Below, in pieces: positions 1 through 10,378 of a DNA stretch of 64,000 nt (position 1 is the first letter of the stretch; every line of letters begins with the position of its first letter). Source of the stretch: Megamerina dolium (Eukaryota; Arthropoda; Insecta; Diptera; Megamerinidae); NCBI GenBank assembly GCA_963854835.1, contig OY978525.1, positions 44,727,554-44,791,553 of the forward strand, read 5' to 3'. Below the pieces are notes generated by a model. That model saw only the letters and a list, made by a program, of their open reading frames with translations, was not told the origin of the DNA and ran no database searches. The translations under genes and the position numbers were made by a program.

Positions 1-1795
1 GGCCAAGAGAGATGAAGCCATTAAGCTAGTTACCGATATGCAGAAACAAGGTGTTATTGAATCATCAGCGAGTCCATGAAGTTCTGCAGTTGTGCTGGTA
101 AAGAAGAAGGATGGTAGTACTCGATTCTGTGTGGATTACAGAAAGCTAATGATATCACGAAAAAAGACAGCTGTCCACTGCCAAGAATCGATAACACTCT
201 GGACACGCTATCTGATGCGAAGTGGTTCTCAACTCTATCTGCAAAGTGGCTACTGGCAAGTGGAACTTGGTAAGGAAGACAAGGAGAAAACAGCTTTCAG
301 TGTTGGCGATGGTCTATGGCAATTTACAGTGTTGCCATTTGACTTACGCAATGCGCCGGCTACTTTCTAACGTTTGATGTAGCGTGTTTTTAGAGGGCTA
401 CACTGGAAACCGTGCTTGGTGTACCCCGATGTCATTATCGTGATGAAAAAAGATTTTAACGACCACCTGAAGAAGTTGAAAGAATTATTTGAGCGTATAC
501 AATCTGCAGGGCTTAAACTGGATATGAAAAAGTGTTCACTCTTCAGGCGAGAAGTTAAATATCTTGGCCATAAAGTAACAACAGAAGGGGTACATACCGA
601 CGAGGAGAAAGTAGTAGCAGTACAAGAATGGCATATTTTGTCGAATCTTCACTAGTTAAGAGGCTTCCTAGGCTTATGTACCTACTATAGACGATTTGTT
701 CGTGGTTTTGCGAACATCGCCAGCAGTCTGCATGAGTTATGAAAAAAGAACAAACCATTTGTGTCGAGGAACAACAGAAAGCAATCGAACAGCTGAAAGA
801 AAAACTCTGCTCAGCTCCAATATGTGGAATAGGTGGTGTGCTCTCTCAGATCATAGATGGGCAAGAAAAAATAATAGCATACTACATACATTAAAATCCT
901 GTCATTTCATCTACGAACTGACCACGCAGCGCTAAGGTGGTTATTAAAATTTAAAAACCCAGAAGGACAATAGGCGCGCTGGATTGAAAGGCTGCACTAT
1001 TAATTTGCTATCGAGCATCGTAAAGGAGGATATCACGGCAACGCGGATGCTCTATTTCGTCGTCCTTGCAAAATGGAATGTAAACATTGTTCTCGAGTGG
1101 AACAATAGTCCAATAGCAAATGCATACTGGGCGCAGTGGCAAAGCCTGCACTTTCGAGACGGATGTTTATTCCGAGCATGGGATAGTGAAGATGCAAAAA
1201 TCACTAATAATATTCTGGTGGTACCCAAGGCAAGAATAAATGAAGTGATAGCTGAGTATCACAATGCCTCCAGTGGAGGGCATTTGAGAATCACCAAAAC
1301 CGTCGAGAAAATAAAGAAACGATTTTATTGGGTTGGATGTCATGACCATGTCGCTGATTGAATTCAGAAGTGTAAGCAATGTGCAATGGCCAAAGGTCCT
1401 AATAAGAAAAGTCGAGGTAAGATACACAGCGGATGCTCCGTTTAAGCGAATTCTATGGACATAGCTAGACCATTTTCAATAAGCAACGCAGAAAACAAGT
1501 TTGTTCTGGTTGTTATAGATTACTTCAGTAAATGACCTGAAGTATATCCCATTCCAAATCAAGAAGCTAGTACAGTTGCGGATGTATTCGTCAACCAATG
1601 GATTACTCGTTTTGGTGTACCGATGGAGTTACACTCAGACCAAGGTCGAAATTTCGAATCAGTTGTATTCCAAGAGATATGCCGTATGCTGGGTATATAC
1701 AAAACTCGTACAACACCCTTGCATCCACAATCTGATGGCATGGTAGAACGATTTAACCGTACCTTGGAGGAATATTTGAGAAAAGTCGTAGATAC
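1..1795 (+). pseudogene. Ty3-type retrotransposon pol relic (RT to integrase), copy 1
   Basis: Decayed pol of the same LTR retrotransposon family that occurs at 46168-48736 and 48763-58696. RT blocks are readable: KKKDGSTRFCVDYRKL near 107-150, LQSGYWQVELGKEDKEKTAF near 238-297, and the palm motif at about 416-445. There the expected YLDD reads YPDV, so a catalytic aspartate is lost. RNase H is largely scrambled. Integrase resumes near 1090, with the zinc-binding H/C block near 1255-1385 and the core aspartate region [12 protein letters not shown] near 1626-1661. The glutamate block [13 protein letters not shown] lies near 1740-1780. Several stops and frameshifts make it non-functional. It begins before the window and is cut off at about 1795, where TIR-element sequence starts. 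Confidence 0.9.
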
Positions 1796-1796
1796 A

Positions 1797-2302
1797 TTAA
1801 CGCATTTAATCATAGAGTTTATGCGGATTAGCTGCAGTTAATGCCTGAGTTAATTCGAATTAACTCGGTAATCCGGAATTAGGCTGCCGTCTTTCTAGGC
1901 TATTAATTCTCAAAATAAAAGAGGATTAGGGCAATTTGCGATGGCAACACTGCTGAAAATTGTCTATTGTGAATTTTTCTCCATCCATTTTACAAACCAT
2001 TAGGTGTGTTCGCTAACAAAAAACTTTCAACAACTGTTAACAGTTTTCAACATGAAAAGTGTTGGCGAACAAATAAATCCAGCTGTCAATTACAAACGGT
2101 GAAAGTCAATTTACATATTTATTTTCTTGTAGATTTTCTCATATCGAGAGTGATAGATGACAGAAATTGATAGTAATAGTAATGTAAGTGGACAGACCTA
2201 ATAAAACAGCAATCAGCCGTGTAGTTAATCCACAATACTGCCGTCTGTCAGGTTATTATTTTATTCGGATTAAGTGCGCTGCCGTCTGTCTAGGCTATAA
2301 CC
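1797..2302 (-). mobile_element. TIR element (MITE family A), rearranged copy
   Basis: Non-coding element closely similar, in reverse, to 39774-40298. Both contain the terminal motif GCCGTCTGTCTAGGCTATA (2283-2301 here), an internal block about AATAAAAGAGGATTA, and shared sequence around 2090-2250. In this copy the left terminal arm (about 1800-1907) points the opposite way from that expected from the other copy. It therefore looks as if one arm has flipped or two copies have recombined. No transposase is encoded. The 2303-2490 stretch beyond it holds only AT-rich sequence and a possible minus-strand AATAAA near 2427-2432, which would serve the RhoGEF gene. Confidence 0.65.
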
Positions 2303-2491
2303 GAACAATGAGAAAAAACTGTTTATGTTATCTTACAGATAAGTTTTGATTAAACGCTAATCGGTCATTATTAAAACGTCGCTAAGTCTTGAAGTTTAAT
2401 GAATTATTATGTTTGAAATCGAGATTTATTATATGTATGTACTTACAATGTTTTATAATTTACTAAAAAAAAACAGCAGATTCGTACTACC

Positions 2492-3832
2492 CTAATACAT
2501 ATACTGCCATATAAACCATACAGCTACAGCCACACCCAATATTAAATCCATTGGCAAAGAAAATTTGTCTGACCATTCAGCATCAGCATTCGATGTTTCA
2601 ATAATTTTTCGAACAAATTGCACCCATTGCTTGACAGATATTGAGTCTGGGTTACTGAATTCGACTTGGTCTTTTGTAATAATAACAGATTTAACTCCAT
2701 TTTGGCACTGTTTTTGTAATAAGGTTACACTTTTCGAGGTATTCAGTTGGATGTCGATTGTATCCCAGTTGTAGTGACAACGGTAAGTCAGTCGCCGTTT
2801 GCGCATTTCTGTGCAAACAAGACAACGATCAAAGAGAAACACTTTGGTCCGAATTTTTTTGCGCGAACGTGTGTAGTATGCATCAAACTCTGTAGATTTA
2901 AGAAAATTACCTTGTTCTATTATATTAACCTAAGAAATGTAGATATTATTATATGCTTTTAAAATTTTTGGAGCACGAACTTCCTTGATCTCTTCAATAC
3001 TTGGTATTTCCTCCGATTGATTAACCACTTCTATTAGGCGCCGCATACGTGTTTCCAATTTACAAACGGATACCAATACTGGTTTACAACTAATGCCACT
3101 TTTATAAAATTCCTTTTGAAAAGTATTATAAAATAATAATAGTTATATTAATAACATTTACTACTGTATGAATGAGAAGAAAAATGCTTACTTTTATAAA
3201 CTGTTGCAACATTAAGGGATACCTTGTCAACCTTTGTATCGGCTGTACCAAGAAGCTGTCGATACCCAGTTTGTCTTTTAATTTAGTTTGTAATTGCTTA
3301 AAACAAGAAACAATATTTACCTAAAATTTCGATTTGAAAACCATAAAAATCATCTCACCTGAAACCATAATCGTTCAGAATTGCGCAACTGCATCGATGT
3401 CTTTTTATTCATTGTGAATATCACATAGCAATAGAAATTATTTTTCTGTAATAAAAGCAATCAGTTAATCAAATTACTAATCTAATTAATACACATACAT
3501 CAAAATATGTTGAAAACTCATCAAATAGCGAATGCAAATCCCGTTGATTTCGTAGCATCATGGGCATTATTTTCTCTTCATGCAAAGCCAAAATCTCTTC
3601 AATGTTTCCTAGCAACTGTGTTGATTTATCGCCCCCTCGCAATTGTTCCGGCAAATTATCCATCTGTTGTAAATGGCCATAGCTATGGAGGCCCTTGCGT
3701 AAATTATTGATGTAGTTAGCTTCTGTCTGTAGAAGTTCGTCAATTATAAAACTGATATTTTTGGATGCATAGATTTCAGTTTGATCACAGGGGAAGAGAT
3801 TTTCCAAAGAAAGTGTATCTTCTTCGTCATTG
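2492..3832 (-). CDS. RhoGEF (DH-PH domain protein), five 3' exons of a host gene
   Basis: Predicted Rho-family guanine nucleotide exchange factor. On the minus strand I read exons 3832-3499, 3445-3359, 3296-3192, 3112-2981 and 2929-2492, all phase-compatible. Acceptors end in AG; donors are GTATGT, GTGAGA, GTAAGC and a weak GTTCGT. The DH domain begins IDELLQTEANYINNLRKG and includes LGNIEEILALHEE and the CR3-type helix LVQPIQRLTRYPLML. The PH domain contains KVFLFDRCLVCTEMRKRRL and ends near WVQFVRKIIE. The family resembles puratrophin/PLEKHG4-type GEFs, but I am unsure of the orthologue. The protein ends in a hydrophobic stretch (LILGVAVAVWFIWQYMY), possibly a tail anchor. The first exon starts mid-codon, so upstream exons must lie at higher coordinates; I could not find them among the transposons. 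An AATAAA lies about 60 bp past the stop. Confidence 0.85.
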
Positions 3833-3902
3833 CTAGAACAAAAAATAAAGAGTTGAGCAAGCAGTTATGAAAACAAATTAATTTTAAAATTAGAACTTAC
3901 TA

Positions 3903-5090
3903 CAATTCATTTGAAAAGTTTCTAGCCTGACACGTAGACAGCACTAGTAGAGCAATGAATTTATGTTCAATGTATTATTTCATCTTTCGTATGAACACGT
4001 GTGAAGTTCCAAATCAATCTGGCAACTCATTGACTTTATTTAACAGCTGCTTGAAGTTGATGTGTCGCAGTGTTTTTCTAAAATGAAAAATTGAAAAACC
4101 GTGCCATTTTTGAGTATTTATTTAAAAAAGGTTTATCTACAAGAAATCCATACCAATATGGTAAATGTGTTAGGTGAGTGTGCTCTTTTGATTATTGAAT
4201 TTAAACGTGGTTGTACAAGTATTGAAGATGAACCACGCACGTCCAAAAAGTGCATCGACTCCAGAAATCATTGCAAAAGTACATGTTATTGTTTGTGAAA
4301 ATCCAAGTAGACTATGTGTGAAATAGCTAATACCACATGCATCTCAGATGATCTCCATGTTTTGCATGAAGAATTACGTATGAAAATAAACTGAATCGAA
4401 AACAAATTTGTCAGCGTAATTTGGAGCGTTTTATGCAGAATAAACCCGATTTCTTGCGTCGTTTTATAAGTATGAATGAGACTTGGATCTACCACCAAGA
4501 TCCTAAATTGAAACAAGAACGATTACAGTGGTCTGAAGCTAACTCTTCAGCTCCAAAACAGGTGAAAACCACACGATCAGCGAAAAGGTTATGGCATCAG
4601 TTTTTTGGGATTTTGTTGATTGATTATCTTAAGAAAGGTTAAACAATAAACTCAGAATACTATTGTAACCTTTTGATAAACTGGGTGCAGTAATTTGCGA
4701 AGATACCAGGTTTAAAGAAGAATAAAATATTTTTCATCAAGACAACACACGTCCTCAGACAAATCTTTTCACAATGGCTATATTCAAGGAATTAAAGTAC
4801 GAATTGCTTGACCATCCACCGTATTCACCAGATTTGGCTCGCAGCGGCTACTACCTGTTCCGAAAGCTGAGACACTTCCTTCGGGGAAAAGCGTTTTTTG
4901 TCGAATGAAGAAGCTATAGCAGCCATAAAGGCATAATTTGCAGACCTCCTATAATCGTACTTTAATGATGGGATCGATTTATTGGAGGAGCACTGGACTA
5001 AGCATATTGAACTGTTAGGAGATTATACTGAATAAAAAACCAAAATAACTGTGTTTTCATATTTAGGCTAGAAACTTTTCAAGTGATCAT
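3903..5090 (+). mobile_element. mariner transposon (DD34D-type), decayed
   Basis: Terminal inverted repeats share the core TTGAAAAGTTTCTAGCCT (left about 3912-3930, right about 5064-5082). TA dinucleotides at 3901-3902 and 5091-5092 would be the target duplication. Length of 1188 bp fits a mariner. Transposase relics in changing frames include EFKRGCTSIEDEPRT near 4190-4235, FLRRFISMNETWIYHQDP (4450-4503), and a HPPYSPDLA-like block near 4815-4840 carrying the last catalytic aspartate. Multiple stops and frameshifts make it dead. It lies just upstream of the RhoGEF exons, perhaps in an intron of that gene. Confidence 0.85.
4090..5035 (+). pseudogene. mariner transposase pseudogene
   Basis: Broken reading frame of the element at 3903-5090. 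The longest pieces are 4101-4298 (HTH region) and 4421-4642 (catalytic start, MNETWIYHQDP). The middle aspartate block reads as FHQDNTR-like at about 4733-4755, and the final block near 4815-4860. The C-terminal relic ends in LLGDYTE followed by a stop near 5030. At least four frame changes or stops separate these pieces. Confidence 0.8.
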
Positions 5091-5205
5091 TACTCATCAT
5101 TGGGATGTAGTGGGCTTTGAGAATGCAAAAAAAAATTTTAGTTCAGTGATCTCTAGTTGTAGATACAGTAAATACATTGTAAAATAATATAAAATATTTA
5201 TTATA

Positions 5206-5724
5206 TTAGGTGTAGTAAAAGTAAATCCATTATTTTTGCATTAAATTGAAGTTTTTATTTATTTAAATGGTTCTAAACGGTTTTTGTTCAATGTTTAGCT
5301 CCTGGGCAATAGAAACAGTGCTTACATGACGGTCAGACTCGACGATTTCCATTATTTTATCGATATTTTCGACAATTGGCCTTACATCTTTGACGTCAAA
5401 ATTACCGGAACGGAATCGACGAAACAAAAATTGCACGTGATTGGCTGTTACAGTATCAGGACCATATTCACTATTCACATTATCAGCCGCCTGGCTTGCA
5501 TTTTCGCCTTTATCGAAGAAAAACTGTAAAATATTCCGTATTTTCTCTTTACTGCTGTCCATATTTGACGCGTGCACAAACAATACTGAGTCAAGCAATC
5601 ACAAAACTGCCTGAAAAGTTTATTTAGTACGAAATCCTAACCCGATCGCACTTATACAACGCGAGATACAGATTACTAAAGCCATTTATTGGAAAAGTAG
5701 TGGATTTCCTTTTACTACACCTAA
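5206..5724 (-). mobile_element. mariner deletion derivative (N-terminal HTH only)
   Basis: The ends are inverted repeats beginning TTAGGTGTAGTAAAAG (5206-5221) and its complement ending at 5724. TA duplications lie at 5204-5205 and 5725-5726. The only frame is minus-strand 5598-5263. It encodes a mariner N-terminal helix-turn-helix region (about 100 aa, with KIRNILQFFFDKG and FRRFRSGNFDVKD) and stops before any catalytic block. At 519 bp it lacks about 800 bp of a normal mariner. It is unrelated in its TIR to the neighbouring mariner at 3903-5090. Confidence 0.85.
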
Positions 5725-5726
5725 TA

Positions 5727-6785
5727 TAATCGCCATAACTATTGTTATCTATAATAGGTTGAAAATATTCGGATATGATAAAATTTCGCAGTGATAATAT
5801 ATTTCGAAATAAGCAATTTCGATGTGTGAATCATAACCCTGCAAATAATTATGAACTAGTTTTACTATTCACTTATTCTCTAGGAACTTTTTATCTAGGG
5901 ACAAGATTACTGTATACAAAGCAGCCACAATGTTTTGATTTACTGGACCACTTTAATATATCTTTCCCACAGCACTCTCATTCGTAATTCACACTCTAAT
6001 CACGTACTGAATTACTTAGTTCGGCACACAAAATTTTAAGAGGGAATTAACTCAGTAAATAATTCATTTTGAATTATCATGCGAATTATGAACAAAGCGT
6101 TGTCTCCCCTAATTTTTATCGGAAATTTATCGAAATCAGGTGACAAATCGGAATAAAAATTCTGTAAAGGAAAAGGAAATTATTGAAAAATCATCGAGGG
6201 GATTATTGAACTAAATTAAAATTAATAAATATATCACCAATTTAATTCAATAATAATTTTTAATTATTTTATATGTATTTTATTTGACTAATTTTTTTCA
6301 AAATAAAAAACAATAACAGACAAAACTGCCGAATCGAATAATGAATATGCCGTGTGGATGGGGTAATTCGCGATAATAATTGGGAGAGCGAACAACGTAA
6401 CTCACAGTACCGTGGGAAAGCCGTATAAAGCGCGACATTTGTTGGACTATTGTCACTACCTTTTATCTAAGGGTACTACTTATAAACTAGTAACAATAAT
6501 ACATTTACTAGACCAATTATAAAGAATGGAACTGGTTGGACTATTGTCCAAACTTTATATTTGTTAAAATCTTTCAAGTGATTTACCTATAATTCACATT
6601 CGGGGCACTCAGAAATATGAAATAGCCATTATTTTATATATTTTTCGTTATTTTCAATACATGTTCATGTTATATTCCTATTTCTAAACTTTTCTGAGCG
6701 TTCACACAAATGTCTCTAAAGCACGGATATCCTCGATCTTACGCGCAGGGAGATCAGCTGTTCTAATTTTCTCTGACGAAAACAA
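5727..6785. other. AT-rich stretch without recognisable gene
   Basis: I see no supportable coding frame. A short ORF at 5775-5987 has no recognised motif. The sequence contains AATT-rich, loosely palindromic patches near 5985-6090 that may be worn transposon ends. Confidence 0.5.
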
Positions 6786-6789
6786 TCCA

Positions 6790-8420
6790 ATGTAAAAATG
6801 CATATTGTCTTGCATAAGGACTACCCCTTTTCTGTGAAGACTCCCGCAAACAAAAAAAGGACCACAATTTTAAGATATACACCTGGAATGTTCGAAACCT
6901 TCATAAAAAAGATGCCTCTATTCAGATGTTTGGCATCCTGGATAAGTATAAAGTTAAAGTTCTGCTTCACAGGAAATGCGATAGACCGTACAGCGCTGCA
7001 GGAATGCAGACACGAATTTGATCAACAAAAGACTGCAGCACCTAGTCTCACAGTTCACACTTGTGAATGAACGGCTGGCCATAATCCGCATCAGGGCACA
7101 ATTTTTCAACATCAGCCTAATATGTGCCCACGTTCCGACCATAGAGAAGAACAATGAGAGCAAAGAGAGACTTTTACAGCGCTTTGAAAAGTCGACATCA
7201 AATCGTGGTTGACAATACCAGGATGGTTTCGGTGCGGAATGAGGTTGACCGACTTCATCATATTACAAAATATGGTAACTAGTAGTTGCAATATCTACAA
7301 AGCAATGTCAAAGAAAGAGAAACCAAATTGTGATGGAAAAAACTTAACGTTAATAAATTGTGATCACCACAGATAGCAAATGTTTTTACCACTACACTAC
7401 AGTATGTGCTTATGTAGAACACTCCACTAGATTGACTGAACACCCCCAATTAAACACGATGTTGTTGATGTTGCACCACCCTATCACGACGAAATCAGCA
7501 AATCAGCCACATTAAAACTGAAGAACAACAAAGGTACAAGTGCTACTGGCCTGCCTGACATTTAAACCGGAAACGATGAGCTTCTCTAAACCTGTTCGTT
7601 TGCGAAATATGGTCGGACGAAAGCTCAGTATAGGCTCAGTGTTCTTTGTCCCGTACACAATCCGTGCCAACTACCGGAAACAAGTCTCCTGAACATCGCA
7701 TACAAGGTCTAAGCAAATCAGATCGATTTTGACAGTCAGCTAAGGATTACCTCTAGACAACAATATCTGAGTTGGGTATTTATGCAAAGCTGAAAATGAA
7801 AAGGAGCTCTTGCCGCGTCATCTTATAGGCATAAACACGCGAGAAGAAACTGCAGTATTCTCTTAATTAGAAAGCGTCTTATGTAGAACGAGGGCAAGAT
7901 TAAGTACCTAGCATCAACAAACAAAGGGTCCAGGCATCTTTGACAGCACGTCACTGTCGACAATTACGATTCTGAGGTTATGAAGGACAGCCTATATTGG
8001 AAGCAGCTTTAACACCAGTAATGAATACCCAGATGGATAACTCCAGCAAACATGTTCTTTGGGCTAAGCAAGCAATTAAGAAGTCGAGCCCTCTATCGAA
8101 GGACTACACTTTACAAGCCTTACTTCATGCGTCAGATGATAGGATGCTTGGAATTTTCGAGAAAAATGTCCTACGCAAGATCTTTGTACCCATTTACGTT
8201 GGTGGCGAATACGAAATAAGGTGAGCAGTATGAGCTATATACCGAAATTGACATTGTAAATGGCATCAAAAAAGTGACTTCACTGGGTAGGCCATGTCAA
8301 GTGAATGCAAGAACTTACTCCAGATTTATATTACTTTCGGGACTCACTGGACAACCCAACCGCGTACTGGTGAACCTGTCAGCTCTTGGAATCTAAACAC
8401 ATAAGTAACACATAAAAATG
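6790..8420 (+). pseudogene. RTE-clade LINE, badly decayed (endonuclease to RT C-terminus)
   Basis: The start resembles an endonuclease N-terminus (YTWNVRNLHKKD near 6880-6915). It is followed by ERLAIIRIRAQFFNISLICAH near 7070-7132, the endonuclease strand seen in RTE elements. RT regions are reduced to scraps (near 7500-7560 and 7730-7960). The post-RT block is recognisable at 8140-8224 (DDRMLGIFEKNVLRKIF, compare DERMLGVFERKVLRKIF at 23488-23538). Sequence at 7995-8230 aligns with 23320-23600 with many changes. Frameshifts and stops occur throughout. Confidence 0.75.
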
Positions 8421-8559
8421 GTTGCTTGTAAACAAAAATATCAACGTTATTGCTATTGTGGTAGTAAATCTCAAGTTCCGCATAATTTGGTTGGAACATG
8501 CGAAAATATTGGAAAACCGTATGAACTTTATTTCAACGACACCGGCACCAAATAAAGTG

Positions 8560-8750
8560 TGATCTTGTTACATCACTTTGTCACAGAGCTTTTCCATGAC
8601 AAATTGTTTCTGCCGAAAGAATTGCAAAGTGCCAAGTGAATTGACAAGTGAGACCCTTCGAAAGAAAATCTTTTCGATATTAAAGTTGTGCTTCAGCCGG
8701 GATTGTAACCATAACCTACGTCCAATGCACTACTACTGTGCTATAGCACC
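8560..8750 (-). repeat. SINE relic (same family as 25246-25608)
   Basis: Plus-strand text from about 8570 to 8720 parallels 25400-25570. Shared pieces are ATCACTTT..CACAGAG, CATGACAAATTGTT, CGAAAGAAAATCTTTTCGAT and CAGCCGGG.TTG. The tRNA-like head would be on the right, so the element is minus-strand. The copy is strongly diverged and has no clear poly(A) or target duplication. Confidence 0.6.
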
Positions 8751-8789
8751 CACAAATAGTAGGTATGTTTCACAAAAATTCTGAAAGAA

Positions 8790-9900
8790 AATAAATAGGA
8801 GTCTTTCATGCATTTAAAAACCTGGTGGAACTTAGTACTCTAAAAACCAATGAGCGAGCAATCTGTACAATAAGACGACACGGTTTCACAAAAGTATTTT
8901 TTTCCCAGCTTTCACAGCCCAAAAATATTTTGTTTGATATAAAACTACTATACAGATAGTTTCGTCCCAATTGATGGAATTTTGGAACTCCCGATTCCTA
9001 AAGTTTCTCATCACTTTCTTTACCCCTATCTTCACCCCTTAAGGGAGTGCCCACACAAAATGTACAAAAAAAATCAACCTTAATTTCTTTTAAACCCTAT
9101 AATAATGAAGCGTAAATATATAACATATTATTACTATTTGAAAGCGTAAGTCAACAATATATGTACATATTTATTATCTTGTGGCAGATACTCATTGCGA
9201 TTGGCACTGACTATATGAAGCTCAAATACTACCTTCTTCGATTTGAACGCGCGAAGGCAACTGAACAAGACAAGGCAACTAGATAGAGTTGCCATTCGTA
9301 ATATTAAGAAGAAAGCTAATACACGTCGGTCATACATTTGACCTTTCTAAATAAGAGGTTGTTTTTTTGGGCAAATTGTAAAAAAATCACAAGAATACTT
9401 TTTTCTAACTAGGGTTTTTTATCAAATCGAATATTTTCAGTCTATGATAGCTAGAATTCCCATTCAATAAATTTTCTCCTATACATTTTTTGATCACTTT
9501 AACATTCACCGTGGCACTACTTACATATGTAGGTTTAAAAATTAAAAGAGCTATAACTTAGTTTTGGTGCGATTTGCAAATCATTTCAGGTCTGTGGTCA
9601 AATTTTCATATTCTCTGCGGAAATCAGAAAAACATTTTTTTTATTTAGCTTGTTTGTAAAGCGTTTTTTTTATCAAAACCAAATAAATAACGAGCATACA
9701 TGAATAAAAACTCGTAATTTTTATATCAGAAGATTTTTAAAAATTATTGCATTTAGTTGTTTTGCTATGTTCGACACTTAGACTATTTGCTTTGAATGCC
9801 TTGTTAATATTTTTCTTTTAGATTCTGCCCACGATCGTGTTCAACGGGGAAAACTTCTAACTGGTTAATATTTAGGCACAAATACTTTAAAGTAATCGAG
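8790..9900. other. AT-rich intergenic or intronic DNA, no gene seen
   Basis: No frame with a recognisable domain. A 67-aa minus-strand ORF at 9134-9337 starts with a hydrophobic stretch, but nothing else supports it as a gene. Confidence 0.5.
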
Positions 9901-9902
9901 TT

Positions 9903-9975
9903 TATTTCTTTTTTTCTCGTTGGTTTGTTCTAGTTATCGTCTATTCCTTTTTGTTGTTGTTTCGATGCTACCATT
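9903..9975 (-). repeat. LTR fragment of the SAP-Gag Ty3 family
   Basis: The run CTCGTTGG.TTGTTCT.GTTATCG followed by CCTTTTTGTTG and TTTCGATGCT.CCA matches the plus-strand reading of the LTRs at 33283-33350 and 33736-33795 with several differences. Only about 70 bp remain, and the LTR text gives way to the hairpin at 9980. Confidence 0.6.
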
Positions 9976-9979
9976 ATTC

Positions 9980-10029
9980 GTGCTATTCTTAATAACCATC
10001 GAAGTATCGATGGTTATTAAGAATAGCAC
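9980..10029. repeat. Perfect 23-bp inverted repeat (hairpin, 4-nt loop)
   Basis: The left arm 9980-10002 is the exact reverse complement of the right arm 10007-10029, separated by AGTA. The core of the arm is TCTTAATAACCATCGA. It abuts the LTR fragment at 9903-9975. No T-run follows and nothing suggests a transcription terminator. It is more likely a fold-back scar. Confidence 0.9.
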
Positions 10030-10378
10030 TATGCAATAGTGCAAATTCCCCACTTCGTTTAAATTCTTCGTGGTAGGACTCGAACCAAGGAAACGACTTT
10101 CACGAAGTAATCGTAATCATATATCACGAAACATTAACATATACATCAACTACCGGACAATCGTAGCATTTCGGGGAAAACGCAAGTTGCAGCATTTTTA
10201 GGAAAAATAACTACATTGTCTACTAGACTCAGAAATTCATAGTTGGAGCTAAATCTTAACAGCACTGAAAAGATTTTACCCATAAAAAATAAGGACAGTA
10301 TATTTGCATATGTAAAAAGTGCCAGTTTATGTAGTTAAACATTGGTGCCACGGTAAAGGTACATACTATACATACATA

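Noticed and set aside
9134..9337. 67-aa minus-strand ORF with a signal-peptide-like start
   Set aside because: Isolated, in AT-rich DNA, no splice, polyadenylation or homology support.
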